A stretch of 64,000 nucleotides of DNA from Closterium sp. Naga37s-1. Lineage: Eukaryota > Streptophyta > Zygnematophyceae > Desmidiales > Closteriaceae. The position numbers and the translations under genes are program-made. The notes beneath the pieces are model-generated. The model did no database searches, had not been told where the DNA came from, and was given only the letters and a program-made list of their open reading frames with translations. The DNA lies in NCBI GenBank assembly GCA_947471745.1, contig CANJKZ010000770.1, positions 496,001 to 560,000 of the forward strand, given 5' to 3'. This document shows positions 45,938 through 57,090 of this stretch, one piece after another. Numbering within the stretch: position 1 is the stretch's first letter; each line of letters starts with the position of its first letter.

Positions 45938-48900
45938 ATGTCTACCAGAAAGGAGAGGAGCTCCTCCAACGGCTCTCCTGGTACTACTCCTACTCCACCT
46001 CCTGCCTCTGGCCTACAGACAGAGGAAGGCACAACAACGAGACCGGCAGCTGGGTCTACTGAAACACCCGCAAACCAAGGCGCGGGCTTCGATCCAAGCA
46101 TGATGGAGAAGTTCTTCTCCTTCATGTCCTTCTACGAGCAGCATCAGGAAGGAGCACCTGCGCAATCAAACAACAGCAACAACAACAACAACGTGACGCC
46201 CATGAGTCTCAATGGCTCATCCTACGCACGCGGGAATCAACAACAGCAACCTACCTTCGCTCCGTACGAGCCCCAGCGCGGCTCCGTCAGCTTCATGCCA
46301 CAACCACAACCTGCACCGGGACAAGAGAGAACGCTGGACGCACTACAAGTTCAGTCGCAGTTCGCGCACGTTCTAAAACTGCAAACGACAAAACCCTTCG
46401 ACGGGAAGGATTTCTTTACCTGGTCGTTCGAATTCGAGCTGATGATGGAAGGAGCGCAAATCATTGGCTTCTTCGACGGGTCCCTGCCATACCCAACAAA
46501 CGGCACGCAGTATGAGAAGCAGCAGTACACCTATCAATCGATGATGGCGTACACGATACTACTGAGGAACATCACTCCAACTCAACAACAAAACATACAG
46601 TCTTACCGAGGCTACGGCAACTCCGCGGAGCTCGCGTACAATCACTTGAAGAGCCTGTATCAAGCAACAGACAGCGTAAACCAAAGTCGGTTAATGGCGC
46701 AGCTGACAACAATCGAAATGAAACCAGGCGAGAAGGGAATGGCGTATATCAGTCGCTGCCGCGAGCTGCGCGACAAGCTTCTTCGATGTGGAGGATTGAT
46801 TTCAGAGGACGCCTTCGTCACGGTTGTCATCGGCGGTCTTGGTCCTCACTGGCGCTCCACTCGCGCCATACTACGAGCCCACGGGAAAATTTCTGAAGCA
46901 GCACTTTGCGCCGAAATCCACGCCGAGCAGCAAGACATGGACCTGCAAGAAGAACGACACAAGAGAAAGGTATCAGTGCCCGAATTCGCGTTTCACACTC
47001 AACGGCGCCACAACAACAACAACAATCGACCGAAAATCGTACCTCCGTTCTGCCACCTCTGCAAGACTTCAGGGCATCCTCGTACGCACTGCCCGAATCG
47101 ACAACAGTCAACGTCGCCGCAACGCCAACTTCGCCCTTCAAGCAGTCAAGTCGCCTCAACGCAAGCAAATCCGACAACTTCAGTACAAGTCTCAACAACA
47201 TCGACGGGACAACCTGCGAAAGGAACAAGAAACATCGTCAGTTGCATGGCAAGGCTGAGTGACTCCTGCGTAACTGAGTCACCACCATATTACTCACCAG
47301 AAGAACAACTCGACAACAGCACGCCTCGCCGCGAGTCACTTCAACCGAACCCGACGTACGCCGCCATCGCTCAAAGCGAGCCGTCCGGGAAGGATACATG
47401 GTTCTTGGACTGTCAGAATATGTTGTTTGTGTAGCCTGCAGTGGGGTACTCTATAGTGAGTACAGCCCCTTAGGGTTTGCTATTTGTATCCTGCTGCTTG
47501 CTAGTTCAATCATTCCTTCTCAATTCTGTTCCTACACACATTCCTAGCTCGTACTTGGCTCCTCGTTACTAGTCCTACTGTGGCCTAGGCTACTAAGCCT
47601 AGGCCGTACTCCTACTACTTCTGATATGGTATCAGAGGGCGGCATGTCTGCCGCCTTCCTGTGTATGGGCCCACCACCCGCTTCCGCTGCCGTACTGTCC
47701 GCCGCGCGCCCCGTGGTGCGCGGCGGCGAAACCCTAATTTCTGCCCGCCGCGCGCTCGGGGCGCCTGGCGGTTTTCCCTTCCGTGGCGCCCGTCGTGGTG
47801 CCCTTGGGGGGGCCTCCGCGGTCCCCTCCCGTCGAAGCGCCCGTCGAGGCGCTCTCGGGGACCCGCGCGGCCTCCCCTCCCGTCGCCCGTCGAGGCGACC
47901 TCGGGGACCCGCGCGGCCTCCCCTCCCGTCGCCCGTCGAGGCGACCTTGGGGGCCCGCGCGGCCTCCCCACCAGTCGCCCGTCGTGGCGACCACGGGGGC
48001 CGCGCGCGGTCCCCTCCCGTCGCCCGTCGAGGCGACTTCGGGGGCCGTGCGCGGCCCTCCCCGTCGCCCGTCGAGGCGACTTCGGGGGGCCCGCGCGGCG
48101 CCCTCCCCGTCGCCCGTCGAGGCGACTTCGGGGGGCCCGCGCGGCACCCTCCCCGTCGCCCGTCGAGGCGGCTCTGGGGGCTCGTCGCGGCGCCCTCCCT
48201 GGTGCCCGTCGCGGCGCCCCGGGGGGGGGGGGGCGCGCGGCTCCCTTCTCGTCGCCCCTCGGGGCGCCCTGGGGGCCGTGCGTTTCCCCCCCCCCCCCCC
48301 CCTTCTGCCTTTCAACTGCGGCGGCCGCCCCTGGAGCCGCCCGCCACTGCAGCAGCAGCCCCTGGAGCCGCCCGCCACTGCAGCAGCAGCCCCTGGAGCC
48401 GCCCGCCACTGCAGCAGCCGCCCCTGGAGCAGCCCGCACCTGCAGCAGCCGCCCCTGGAGCAGCCCGCACCTGCAGCAGCCGCCCCTGGAGCAGCCCGCA
48501 CCTGCAGCAGCTGCCCCTGGAGCAGCCCGCACCTGCAGCAGCCGCCCCAGGACCCGCGCGAGCCGCCTCTGCAGAAGCCCGCCCCGTCCCCCCCCCCCCC
48601 CCGTGCTGCCCATTGCTCCCATTCCACCGTGCGTTCCGCGGTGGCTGGGGTGTGGGGTGGCGAGCATGGGGGTGAGAGGTGTGGGTTCTCCCCTCCTCCT
48701 TTTTCGTCTCCCACTGCTGCAGCTGCCGCTGAGGGGGGTGGAGGTGTGGGAGTCGTGGGGAGTGGCACTAGGGGGGTGATGTGGGAGTGGAGCTAGGGGT
48801 GAAGCAGGGTGTGTGTGAGAGGGGTGTGGGACTGTTGGGGGAGGTTGAGTGGAGGCTGCTGTCTTGTCGTCCGCAGCACCTGTAGTCCGGGGCGCACTGT

Positions 48901-51900
48901 CCTGGTAGCTCAGAGAGCCTGCTGCACCTGTTGCCCGTGGGTCCGTTGCTCCTGCCGCTCGTCGCAGCCGCAGAGCCTGTTACTCCTGTATTCCGGGACG
49001 CACTGTCTCGGTAGCCACTGAGAGCCTGCTGCACCAGTCGCCCGTGGGTCCGTTGCTTCTGCCGCTCGTCGTAGCCGCAGAGCCAGTTACTCCAGTATTC
49101 CGGGGCGCTCTGTCTCGGTAGCCACTGTGTCAGCCGCCACTGTGTCAGCCGCTTCTGTTGCCCGTGTGTCTGCAGCTTCAGTCGTCGCCTCCCATCTTCT
49201 CTCCTTTCATAGTCCCTCCTCCTCCTCACTTGCCCTCTGTGATAGCCTCTAGCTTTGCTGACAATTATGAACTATTGCTATGACTGCTCATTGTGCTGAT
49301 TACACCCCACTTTGGCTATGGGGGTGTGTCAGAATATGTTGTTTGTGTAGCCTGCAGTGGGGTACTCTATAGTGAGTACAGCCCCTTAGGGTTTGCTATT
49401 TGTATCCTGCTGCTTGCTAGTTCAATCATTCCTTCTCAATTCTGTTCCTACACACATTCCTAGCTCGTACTTGGCTCCTCGTTACTAGTCCTACTGTGGC
49501 CTAGGCTACTAAGCCTAGGCCGTACTCCTACTACTTCTGATATGGACAGTTGCTGCGGACAACATATGTGCTCTTCAGGACGTTTCGTTCAACGCGGGCA
49601 CCAACTTCAACGAGAAGTCGTCATCACTGTCGCCAATAATCAGAACCTGCGCACACGACGACAAGGAGTAGTGCAACTTCAGTCACGAGAGACGAATGTC
49701 ATAGTGCAAATGTCCAAAGTCCTAATAGCAGAAGGACTTGGCTACAACTTACTGAGCGTCAGTCAGTTGATGGCGAAAGGCATACATCTGGAAGCCGACA
49801 GTACCACCCAGGAGTTCAAGCTGTACCACGGGAAGGGCGGCCTCTACATCGGAAAGGCGGTCCTGAAGAACAATGTCTTCGTTCTCGATTTCGTCCCAGA
49901 CCTGGGCACCGCAGACAGTGACGGGATCGTCACCTTCACATCTTGGACGCACCCGCCGGATCTCGACCCCGACTTCAGTCCGGAAGGCTTTTGGTATTCA
50001 CATACCATTCCTGAAGCAGAACGAACACGTGCGTTAGTAACAATACAACATTCGGCAGCAGCAGAGACAACATCGGCAGCAGCAGAGACAACATCGGCAG
50101 CAGCAGAGACAACATCGGCAGCAGCAGAGACAACATCGGCAGCAGCAGAGACAACATCGGCAGCAGCAGAGACATCATCGGCAGCAGCAGAGACATCATC
50201 GGCAGTAGCAGGAACAACAACAGTAGCAGCAACAACGACACCACTCCTCGTTGACGAAGCACCACCAACACCCGCACAGCAGCTGAATCCGGCTCAACGG
50301 GAAGTCCATAGAAGCGCAAACTTCACCGCCAGCTTCTACTCCAACTCCGACGCGTATCGACGCTCACCCGGACACCGCGCCTCCGAAGACATCTGGCACG
50401 CACGCATGGGACACCCAAGCAACACTGTGTTAAACAACACAATAAGAGCAGGAGTCCTTGACAAGGACTCGTTACTACTACTCGACGGCAGAGAACTTCA
50501 ACGGGCACGAGGAACATGTCTTACCTGCCCCGAAGCCGACTTACCACATCGGCCGTTCACTCCTCATCACAACCCGAGCACACCCGCGTACGCACCACTC
50601 GAAAAGGTGTATAGCGACATCCTGTACAATCGGGAACCAGGACAAGTAATATACAACTACACAATCACCTTCATCGACGCCGCCACCCGTTACGTCTGGC
50701 ATCTAAACCTACCCAGCCACGACATGGTCCTCGAAGCATTCGCTTCTTGGCTACCAGTAGCAGAAAGAGAGTCGGGCGTAAAGCTGAAAAGCTTCCAGTC
50801 TGACGGAGGAGGAGAATACACCTCTCAGCGATTCAAGCAGTACCTGGCGGAAAGGGGAATCAAGCAGCTCCTCTCTCTTCCCTACGCCCATCAGCAGCAA
50901 GGTGTAGCAGAAAGAATGAACAGGACTCTGCAGAACAGCATGCGCAAACTGTTGCGTGGCATGCGGCTACCCAACCACCAGTGGCCTGACGCGATGGACC
51001 ACGCTGTCATGCTGCACAACTTGCTCTCATCTTCATCACTACCGAACAACGCATCACCGCATCTGCTGTGGACAGGAAAACAGGGCAGCACAAAAATGTT
51101 ACGAGTGTTCGGATGCATGGTACAGTACCGACCCCCAGCAGCACGAGCGGGCCGATTTTCACAACGCGCACAGTGGGGACTACACCTCGGCATCGAAAAG
51201 AACCACAACGCGTGGAAAATCTTTGACGTCCACTCCAAGGAAACAGTAGCAGCACGCGACGTCATTTTCTACGAACGACTCACGCTCCAGACATACCTTG
51301 CCAACCTGCAAGAGGACCAAGATCCCACAGGTGGTTTTCGTGGTGACCGAGCCTTCGCCTCGGCAGCAGACGAAGCTGACTGGGACGAGCAGAATGTGGC
51401 CAACGCATCAGAAGAAGCTGGACCCCTTCCGTTCTGCTCCGTCGACGTCCCCATGGACGAAGATAACCCTCGCGAAAGTGTCAACGCCAAAACCTTCTAC
51501 TACTTCGCCGACAACGGTTACGTAACACCTGCGACAGTCAACACCAACGAAGCAGAACGAGTAGGACCGAATTTCATACCTGATCCAGAAGCGGGAGATG
51601 AAGCAGCTTATCCCGAGGATGCAACTCTTCCCCGCTACTCACAGACTGGACTGCAGATTCTCGGACTCGTCACCGCAGTCCACGGCAACACTCTTCCTAA
51701 GGAGCATGCGACGGTTCAGCAGGCTCTGGGGGGGGAACACAGGGAAAAATGGCGTGAAGCCATGGACAGAGAGTTAAAGGCGCTGGAGGAACGGAACACC
51801 TGGAAAGTTGTCCCCATCAGCGTGGCAAGGAACAAGACCATTCTCACCGGGAAATGGGTCTTCCGCGTTAAAACAAAAGCAGACGGCACAATTGAGAAGT

Positions 51901-53303
51901 TCAAAGCACGCTGGGTTGTGCGTGGATTCGATCAGGAGCACGGACGGGACTTCACCGAGACATTCGCCCCGGTTAGCCGACATACCTCACTTCGAATCCT
52001 CCTCGCGATCGCCGCCATGAAGAAAAGGAAGCTACGGCAAATCGATGTCGCCAACGCGTTCCTCTACGCACCTGTCGACGTGGAAATCTTCGTCGAGCTC
52101 CCACACGGTACCAACGGGGAACCTAACCAAGTCTGTCAACTGCTGAAATCACTTTACGGGATCAAGCAAGCTCCGCGGCTATGGCAACAGTACCTACACG
52201 CTCGCCTCATTCGCATCGGATTCCGCCAACTACCTCACGACCAAGGAATGTACCGACTCACTAAAGACACCGACTACATTCTGCTGATCGTCTACGTAGA
52301 CGACCTACTCTACATCGGCTCCACTGACGACATCACCACCTGGTTCGAAGGGGAGCTACAGAGGGACCTCACACTCACGGTCTCCTCTACCGTCACACAG
52401 TACCTCGGCTTGAACATTCGGGAAGAAGAAGGCGCGATCTACCTCAACGCCGCTAAGTACGCCGACACCATCGCCAAACGCTTCGCGCTCACACCTACCA
52501 CCATCTCTACGCCCTACCGCTACGCGACAGGAAACCACAAGGAAGGATCCTCTCTACTCAAATCCGCCGGGATACGCGACTACCAGAGAAAGCTAGGATG
52601 CCTTCTCTTCGCAGCTGTCACCTGCCGCCCCGACCTCTCATACTCCGCAAGCCAGCTCGCCACCTACCTCAAGAAGCCTGAAGCAGAACACCTGGCGGAG
52701 CTCGACCGCGCTCTCCACTACTTCGTCAGTACCTCAACGATCGGCCTAACTTACTACAAGAACACAACTACACCGACTAAATTAATCGGCTACGTCGACG
52801 CTGATCACGCTGGAGACTCCGACAACAGGCGCTCCCGCACCGGCTACATCTACCGCCTCGAACCTATCGGACCGATCTCCTGGCAATCGAGCAAGCAGGA
52901 ATTAATTGCTCTCTCGTCAGCTGAAGCAGAATATATTGCACTCTGCTCAGCCACCAAGGAAGGACTCTATCTTCGCGAGCTGCTGGAAGACGCGAAGTTA
53001 GCCGAGTTACCCAACTTCACTCTGTTCTGCGACAACCAATCTGCAATTCGCATCGCCAACAAAAATGGATTCGCGAACAGAACGAAGCATATCGCTCTGC
53101 GATATTTCTTCGTGAAAGACGAGATTGAGAAGGGGAGACTTGAACTATCCTACTATCCCACGTCCGAGATGGCAGCTGACTACTTGACCAAGAAGCTCGG
53201 AAAACAGAAGTTCGAGTACTGCATGCTGCTGACTGGACAAAGCCACGTCACCAGCAGCGACACTCCAGAAGCGAAGGGGAGTGTTGGGAACAAACAATCT
53301 TAA
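45938..53303 (+). CDS. Copia 4 gag-pol, split by a non-autonomous element
   Basis: Two open parts: 45938-47434 and 49542-53303. Removing the insert 47411-49542 and one TSD copy rejoins one frame with no other lesion seen. gag has a UBN2-like domain (TKPFDGKDFFTWSFEFELMM) and the CCHC knuckle CHLCKTSGHPRTHC. The protease motif spans the break: TWFLD before, SCCGQHMC after, so it would read DSCCG instead of the usual DSGAS. Integrase: HARMGH...CLTC, then D, D, E in YSDILY, QSDGGGEY and QQGVAERMN. RT has YVDD at 52293-52304; RNase H has VDADHAGDSD and SSAEAEYIAL. An 18-bp repeat (about 8 copies, 50053-50200) encodes ETTSAAA. The stop TAA (53301) lies 20 bp inside the 3' LTR. Confidence 0.92.
47411..49542 (+). 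mobile_element. Non-autonomous LTR element (LARD-like), very young
   Basis: The 216-bp LTRs (47411-47626, 49327-49542) appear identical. The perfect TSD TGGAC lies at 47406-47410 and 49543-49547. The primer site TGGTATCAGAGG starts at 47627. The LTR ends are TG...TA rather than TG...CA. The 1.7-kb interior has no retroviral domain: it is a GC-rich leader (47640-48600), a three-fold repeat of about 100 bp (48875-49140) and the same TATGGGGGTG polypurine end. LTR start, GC leader and tail resemble Copia 1-3, so their enzymes may mobilise it (inference). Confidence 0.92.
47640..48600 (+). repeat. GC-rich leader of the non-autonomous element
   Basis: CCCGTCGCCCGTCGAGGCGA-type repeats, then GCCCCTGGAGCAGCCCGCAC-type repeats. 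Open frames of over 330 codons exist in five frames simply because stop codons are rare in this composition. Confidence 0.85.
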
Positions 53304-53610
53304 GCGCCTCTGTCGTGTCGAAACACCAAGGCACAAGCGAAGCAGAGCATATCGAGGCACCAGCGAGTCAACCCTCGGAGGTTGAAGTAACCGCTGGAGG
53401 TTACGCGAAAGTCAAAGGTCAGCGACCTTTGACTTGACAAATGCAGCGCGACAGCAAGGACACACAACTGACTCGACATTGAGCAGTTGCCCGAGTCGCA
53501 CTGTATCGAACCGCAACAGTAAAACAGTTTAATTATATCTCTTCGTATTATTTGTACTCTTATATAAACCTTTGTACTTGCTTGTTTTAATCAACTTACT
53601 TTGCCCTTAC
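53282..53610 (+). repeat. 3' LTR of Copia 4
   Basis: Starts TGTTGGGAAC immediately after the purine-rich GAAGCGAAGGGGAG. The TATA-like TATATAAAC at 53561 is a likely core promoter. The right end is placed at TTACA (53610); TACCA at 53615 is the alternative. Confidence 0.8.
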
Positions 53611-53814
53611 ATACCAGCGCAAGGTGGTTCAAGGACTTCATTTAAACGCTTCCGCTACTACATCACTCTACCCAGAGTTTAACCCTACCAAAGATCCTAA
53701 GGGGCACTCAGCCCAACAAAAACCACCCCGTCCTCACCGAGTATCTGCGCAGCCGACATTTCCGAGATGTATTCGCGCTTTTGTAAGGAGGGCCTCCTTA
53801 GAGGGGGGGGGGGT

Positions 53815-54168
53815 AGTATAAGGAATATTCCTTTTCCTTACTTCGCGTCCCTGCTCAACGCGTACACCACTGTTTCCCGCCAACAGCACCCAACAATAAT
53901 CCGTTACCATTCGCGACATTCGCCTCGACACTATTCCCGCTACTGTTCACGACGCGACCCAACCTCATGGTTCGGTTGGTAACTCGCGCTCCGGACCTCC
54001 GCCTCGACAATTCCCAACCTCGGCACTAGGCCCGTCGCGCACCCCATTCTCCACACATTACCGTTACCACTGTAGTTTCGCTATATATTCTTCGCCCATT
54101 CCTTCGCTCATTGTACTCTTGCTTCGATAGTGCAATCCTCGCTCGCTCACTCCATTGCACTCGTAACA
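53815..54168 (+). repeat. 3' LTR of the gypsy element
   Basis: Matches 33405-33756 with scattered differences. Preceded by a run of G (53803-53814) as polypurine tract and followed by TSD GCACC. Confidence 0.88.
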
Positions 54169-54401
54169 GCACCTCTTTGCTACCTTCACCACCATCCATG
54201 TATCATGCATACAAATAGCAGGCTTTAAACATGTGTCTGCCAATTACCAATCCACAAAGTACCTGCATATTTGGAATGCGCTTGTTATGATCACACATGG
54301 GTCAAATTCATGTGTAACGACATCACACGTATTTAACATTATATAACCACCACAAAATATACAATTTAATACAATATGATATAGAGCCATATGATAGATC
54401 C

Positions 54402-56189
54402 TCAGCCATCTGTGTTTTTTTCCCATGTGGACCCAAGTGCAGAGGGCAGCTTCATCTGTTTCACATGGAACGCTCCAATCTGCAGAGTGGGATATGATCG
54501 AGTGGGTATATACAGACTCGTAGAATATAGGCCATGGTTCCCCTCTGCAACCGTTAGAACGATTAGCACGTCCTCTTGAAGGTCAAGCTCTCTGCACACA
54601 GCTGACTCAAACGCAAGGAGGACACAGGAAGGAAATGAACATAGATTAACAAGTAAAATTTGCAGCAGGACGTACGGAAACAACATACTTGCACAAATAA
54701 GCACGCTGCGAAGTACAGGAAACAACTGAACCACCAGCAGCAGAGTTGGGTAAAGAAAGATGTACGAGGATTCGTGGCATACATGGGAAGGCCTGGTGTA
54801 GGAGGTTGGCGATGTGCGGGGTCTCACACCAAACGTGAAGGATAGCGCGAGAGAAGCAGTGCATGGGCGATACTCCTGACCATGCCACCACCTAGAAGTA
54901 GAGCCATGCAGCATGGCAGCGGGGAAAGTGCACAAGGGAAACAAATTACAGAAGGGAGAGAAAAGGTTGCAGAGATGCATGCTGTAAGCACACGTGTCAT
55001 GGGAGAACAGCTGCAGAACTTACCAGCCCATGCAGCTTCTTTCTGAGAAGGGCCTTTGCATGGTCGTAGTCAAATCGACCAGGGTCAGGGTACATCATGG
55101 CTCGAGTGACGGACACTCCAAAGCGCTGCCCAAACAAGCTGCAGATGTAATCCACCTTCTTCCAGTTGCTGTCGCAGTACTGCACCTGAGATATCGAGAA
55201 CAAAGACTGTCATAATGTGCGTGGGACAGAATCTAGGGAACGAGATGTATGACGGAGGGATTCTGTCCTAGCATGTAACTTGATTTCTTCAATTTTCAAA
55301 ATTTCACGAATATCGTTCCCAACCCAATTTCATAATTCCTCGTACCTCCATCTCTGAAATTATGCCAGATGCACCGAAATGGCGCACAAAGTACTCCACT
55401 GAAAGGGACTGGGAAGTGGGGTGGTGTGAGATAATTTATTGCGCCAAAATATGTTCTATCTAGGATTAACAAACGTACGAAGCATTCTGGTTTTGCCAAA
55501 TGGTATGTTCAAAGAGAGACGTGATTCAAGAAGCAAAAATCAAGGTATTTCCTCACCTCGGAAATGACGGACGCGCCTCCAGCATTTGGGGAGGAAGCAA
55601 CCCTGACAGCGTCTTCCGATAGAGTGAAGTCGACAAACGGGGCCCGCGCTTCGAACTCACTCAGGAAAACCGCCTCTGCCTGTACACTCCCTTCGCCTAG
55701 TCTAGTCTCGTCTACAATCTCTTTATATACACGACCCTCCTGTACAGTCACTTTCCCACCTCCTTCCCACTCTCTGTCCCCCACTCCTTTACCCCTCTGT
55801 TCAATTTGCTCCAAATCTGCATGCTCAGACGCAGACACACAAGCGCTATCGGCTCCACAAGTTCCATTAAGCCCATGGGAAAGACGTTCGACAGGGTAGG
55901 ACGGCGACAAGGTTTCTTCTGAGCAGTGAATGAAGGGAAAAGCGGTCGGCAGGCTGGAACGATCGTCTCGAGTACTCGCGGACGAACTCGGGCTTCTTGC
56001 TGACGAAACAGGGCTTATGCTAAGCTCGTTCTCCTTTGAACGAAGATCTACGTCTGCTGACGAGCCTACGTTTCTGAAGCTTCGGAGAAAACTCTGAGGG
56101 TTTGTAGCTCGAACGTCCTTCGTTCGAGAACAATCTAGCTTTGCGCTTTGCACCGCCGCCGTATCCCCACAGTCGGGATTGAAAAGCAA
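54402..56189 (-). CDS. Unrecognised protein, tandem paralogue B
   Basis: Five exons matching paralogue A: 56189-55557, 55408-55346, 55185-55024, 54891 to about 54783 (or a later donor), 54591-54402. Exon 1 has a Ser/acid-rich N-terminus unlike that of A, then EFEARAPFVDFTLSEDAVRV and ASSPNAGGASVISE. Then SLSVEYFVRHFGASGIISEM, YCDSNWKKVDYICSLFGQRF with GVSVTRAMMYPDP, VVAWSGVSPMHCFSRAILHV with WCETPHIANLL, and ELDLQEDVLIVLTVAEG. The last exon lacks 4 bp relative to A, shifting the C-terminus (YSTSLYIP instead of PIFYESLY). The usual exon 4 donor does not close the frame either. I do not know the family. Probably damaged at the 3' end, intact elsewhere. Confidence 0.6.
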
Positions 56190-56781
56190 GTGTGGGCTCG
56201 CTGTTCAGTTTTGAATCCTCAGCTTGCCCCAAATCCCAGATTCAACTCTAGCTGATCGGGAAGGGTTTCACATAAATATTTAACGGTACAGAGCGTTTTA
56301 CCACGGCGAAATGCGTTAACACGGTGCTCACGTACGTGCACTTCGACGTGCATCTGGGGCTGGAGCATCTGCCGAAGGGAATCAACTCCCTAGCGGGGTC
56401 TGAAATTGACGCGCGGCGATAGGGAATAAATTAGCAAAGCGCGCCGGAACATTGTGCCCTGATTGGCAATGCTTTTGCAAGGTGACTGGGTTACTGATGG
56501 CGAACGGCATGGCAATTGGTCAATGTGATGCTGACTGGGTAAGAGGAACCGTCAGGTGCAGTCGAATGCACGTGGAATAATGTCTCGCTGAGCAAGCACG
56601 ACAGAAGACTCAATACTGCATGATGCAATGTGCGTGCACTAATCGCCATGGAAAGCCCACACTTGTGGAAACAATAATACGCAAAGTAGATATTCCTAGG
56701 ATATCATCGGAGTTCTTGCACACCTCGCTGCACAGACATCCGGATAGTGTTAGATGACAGAAATATAGGTATACACTCCAT

Positions 56782-57059
56782 CTACACAGCCCTGACACAA
56801 GTCTTCATATTTATTCCAAACCAAGGATGATGTGCATGGTGCACCCATGAACCCCTTTCCCCTTCATCCCTTGACCTTTCAGATACCTTATACAATGACT
56901 CATAGAAGATAGGCCAGCCTTGATGGCCTTCGGCAACAGTCAGCACCATCAGCACGTCTTCTTGCATATCCAATAAGCTTGAAACCTCTGCAAATATCAA
57001 GTTTGACAGAGTAAAGCACGATGAGGGAAAGCTCAACAATGAAAATGAAAAGACAACGG

Positions 57060-57090
<31 letters not shown>

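Larger units (their letters stand above)
38411..53610 (+). mobile_element. Copia 4 (second lineage), nested in the gypsy element
   Basis: A 5' LTR fragment (38411-38532, starts TGTTGGGAAC) is identical by eye to the first 122 bp of the 3' LTR (53282 to about 53610). The rest of the 5' LTR and the primer site are missing, replaced by Copia 3. gag-pol is 45938-53303. The flanks AAAAC and TACCA do not match, so no TSD is seen and the element has been rearranged. The 3' LTR contains TATATAAAC (53561) and an 11-bp-arm inverted repeat AGTCAAAGGTC/GACCTTTGACT (53410-53434). Confidence 0.88.
33405..54168 (+). mobile_element. Ty3/gypsy retrotransposon, host of the nested insertions
   Basis: LTRs 33405-33756 and about 53815-54168 (352-354 bp) are clearly homologous along their length. 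The TSD GCACC lies at 33400-33404 and 54169-54173. The primer site TGGTATTTAGAGC begins at 33759, and a G-run polypurine tract ends at 53814. gag is 33939-35036, pol about 35039-38410, and the 3' remainder of the element resumes after Copia4 (about 53611-53814). Domain order gag, protease, RT, RNase H, integrase identifies Ty3/gypsy. Oldest layer of the nest. Confidence 0.92.

Noticed and set aside
47626-48796. Five overlapping open frames of 337-372 codons on both strands
   Set aside because: They come from GC-rich repeats with few stop codons inside the leader of an LTR element. Composition is Pro/Arg/Ala or Gly/Ala only, with no domain and no agreement between frames.
38411-53615. TSD for the Copia 4 element
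   Set aside because: The 5-bp flanks at either proposed end (AAAAC on the left; TACCA or GCGCA on the right) do not match, so no TSD is claimed.
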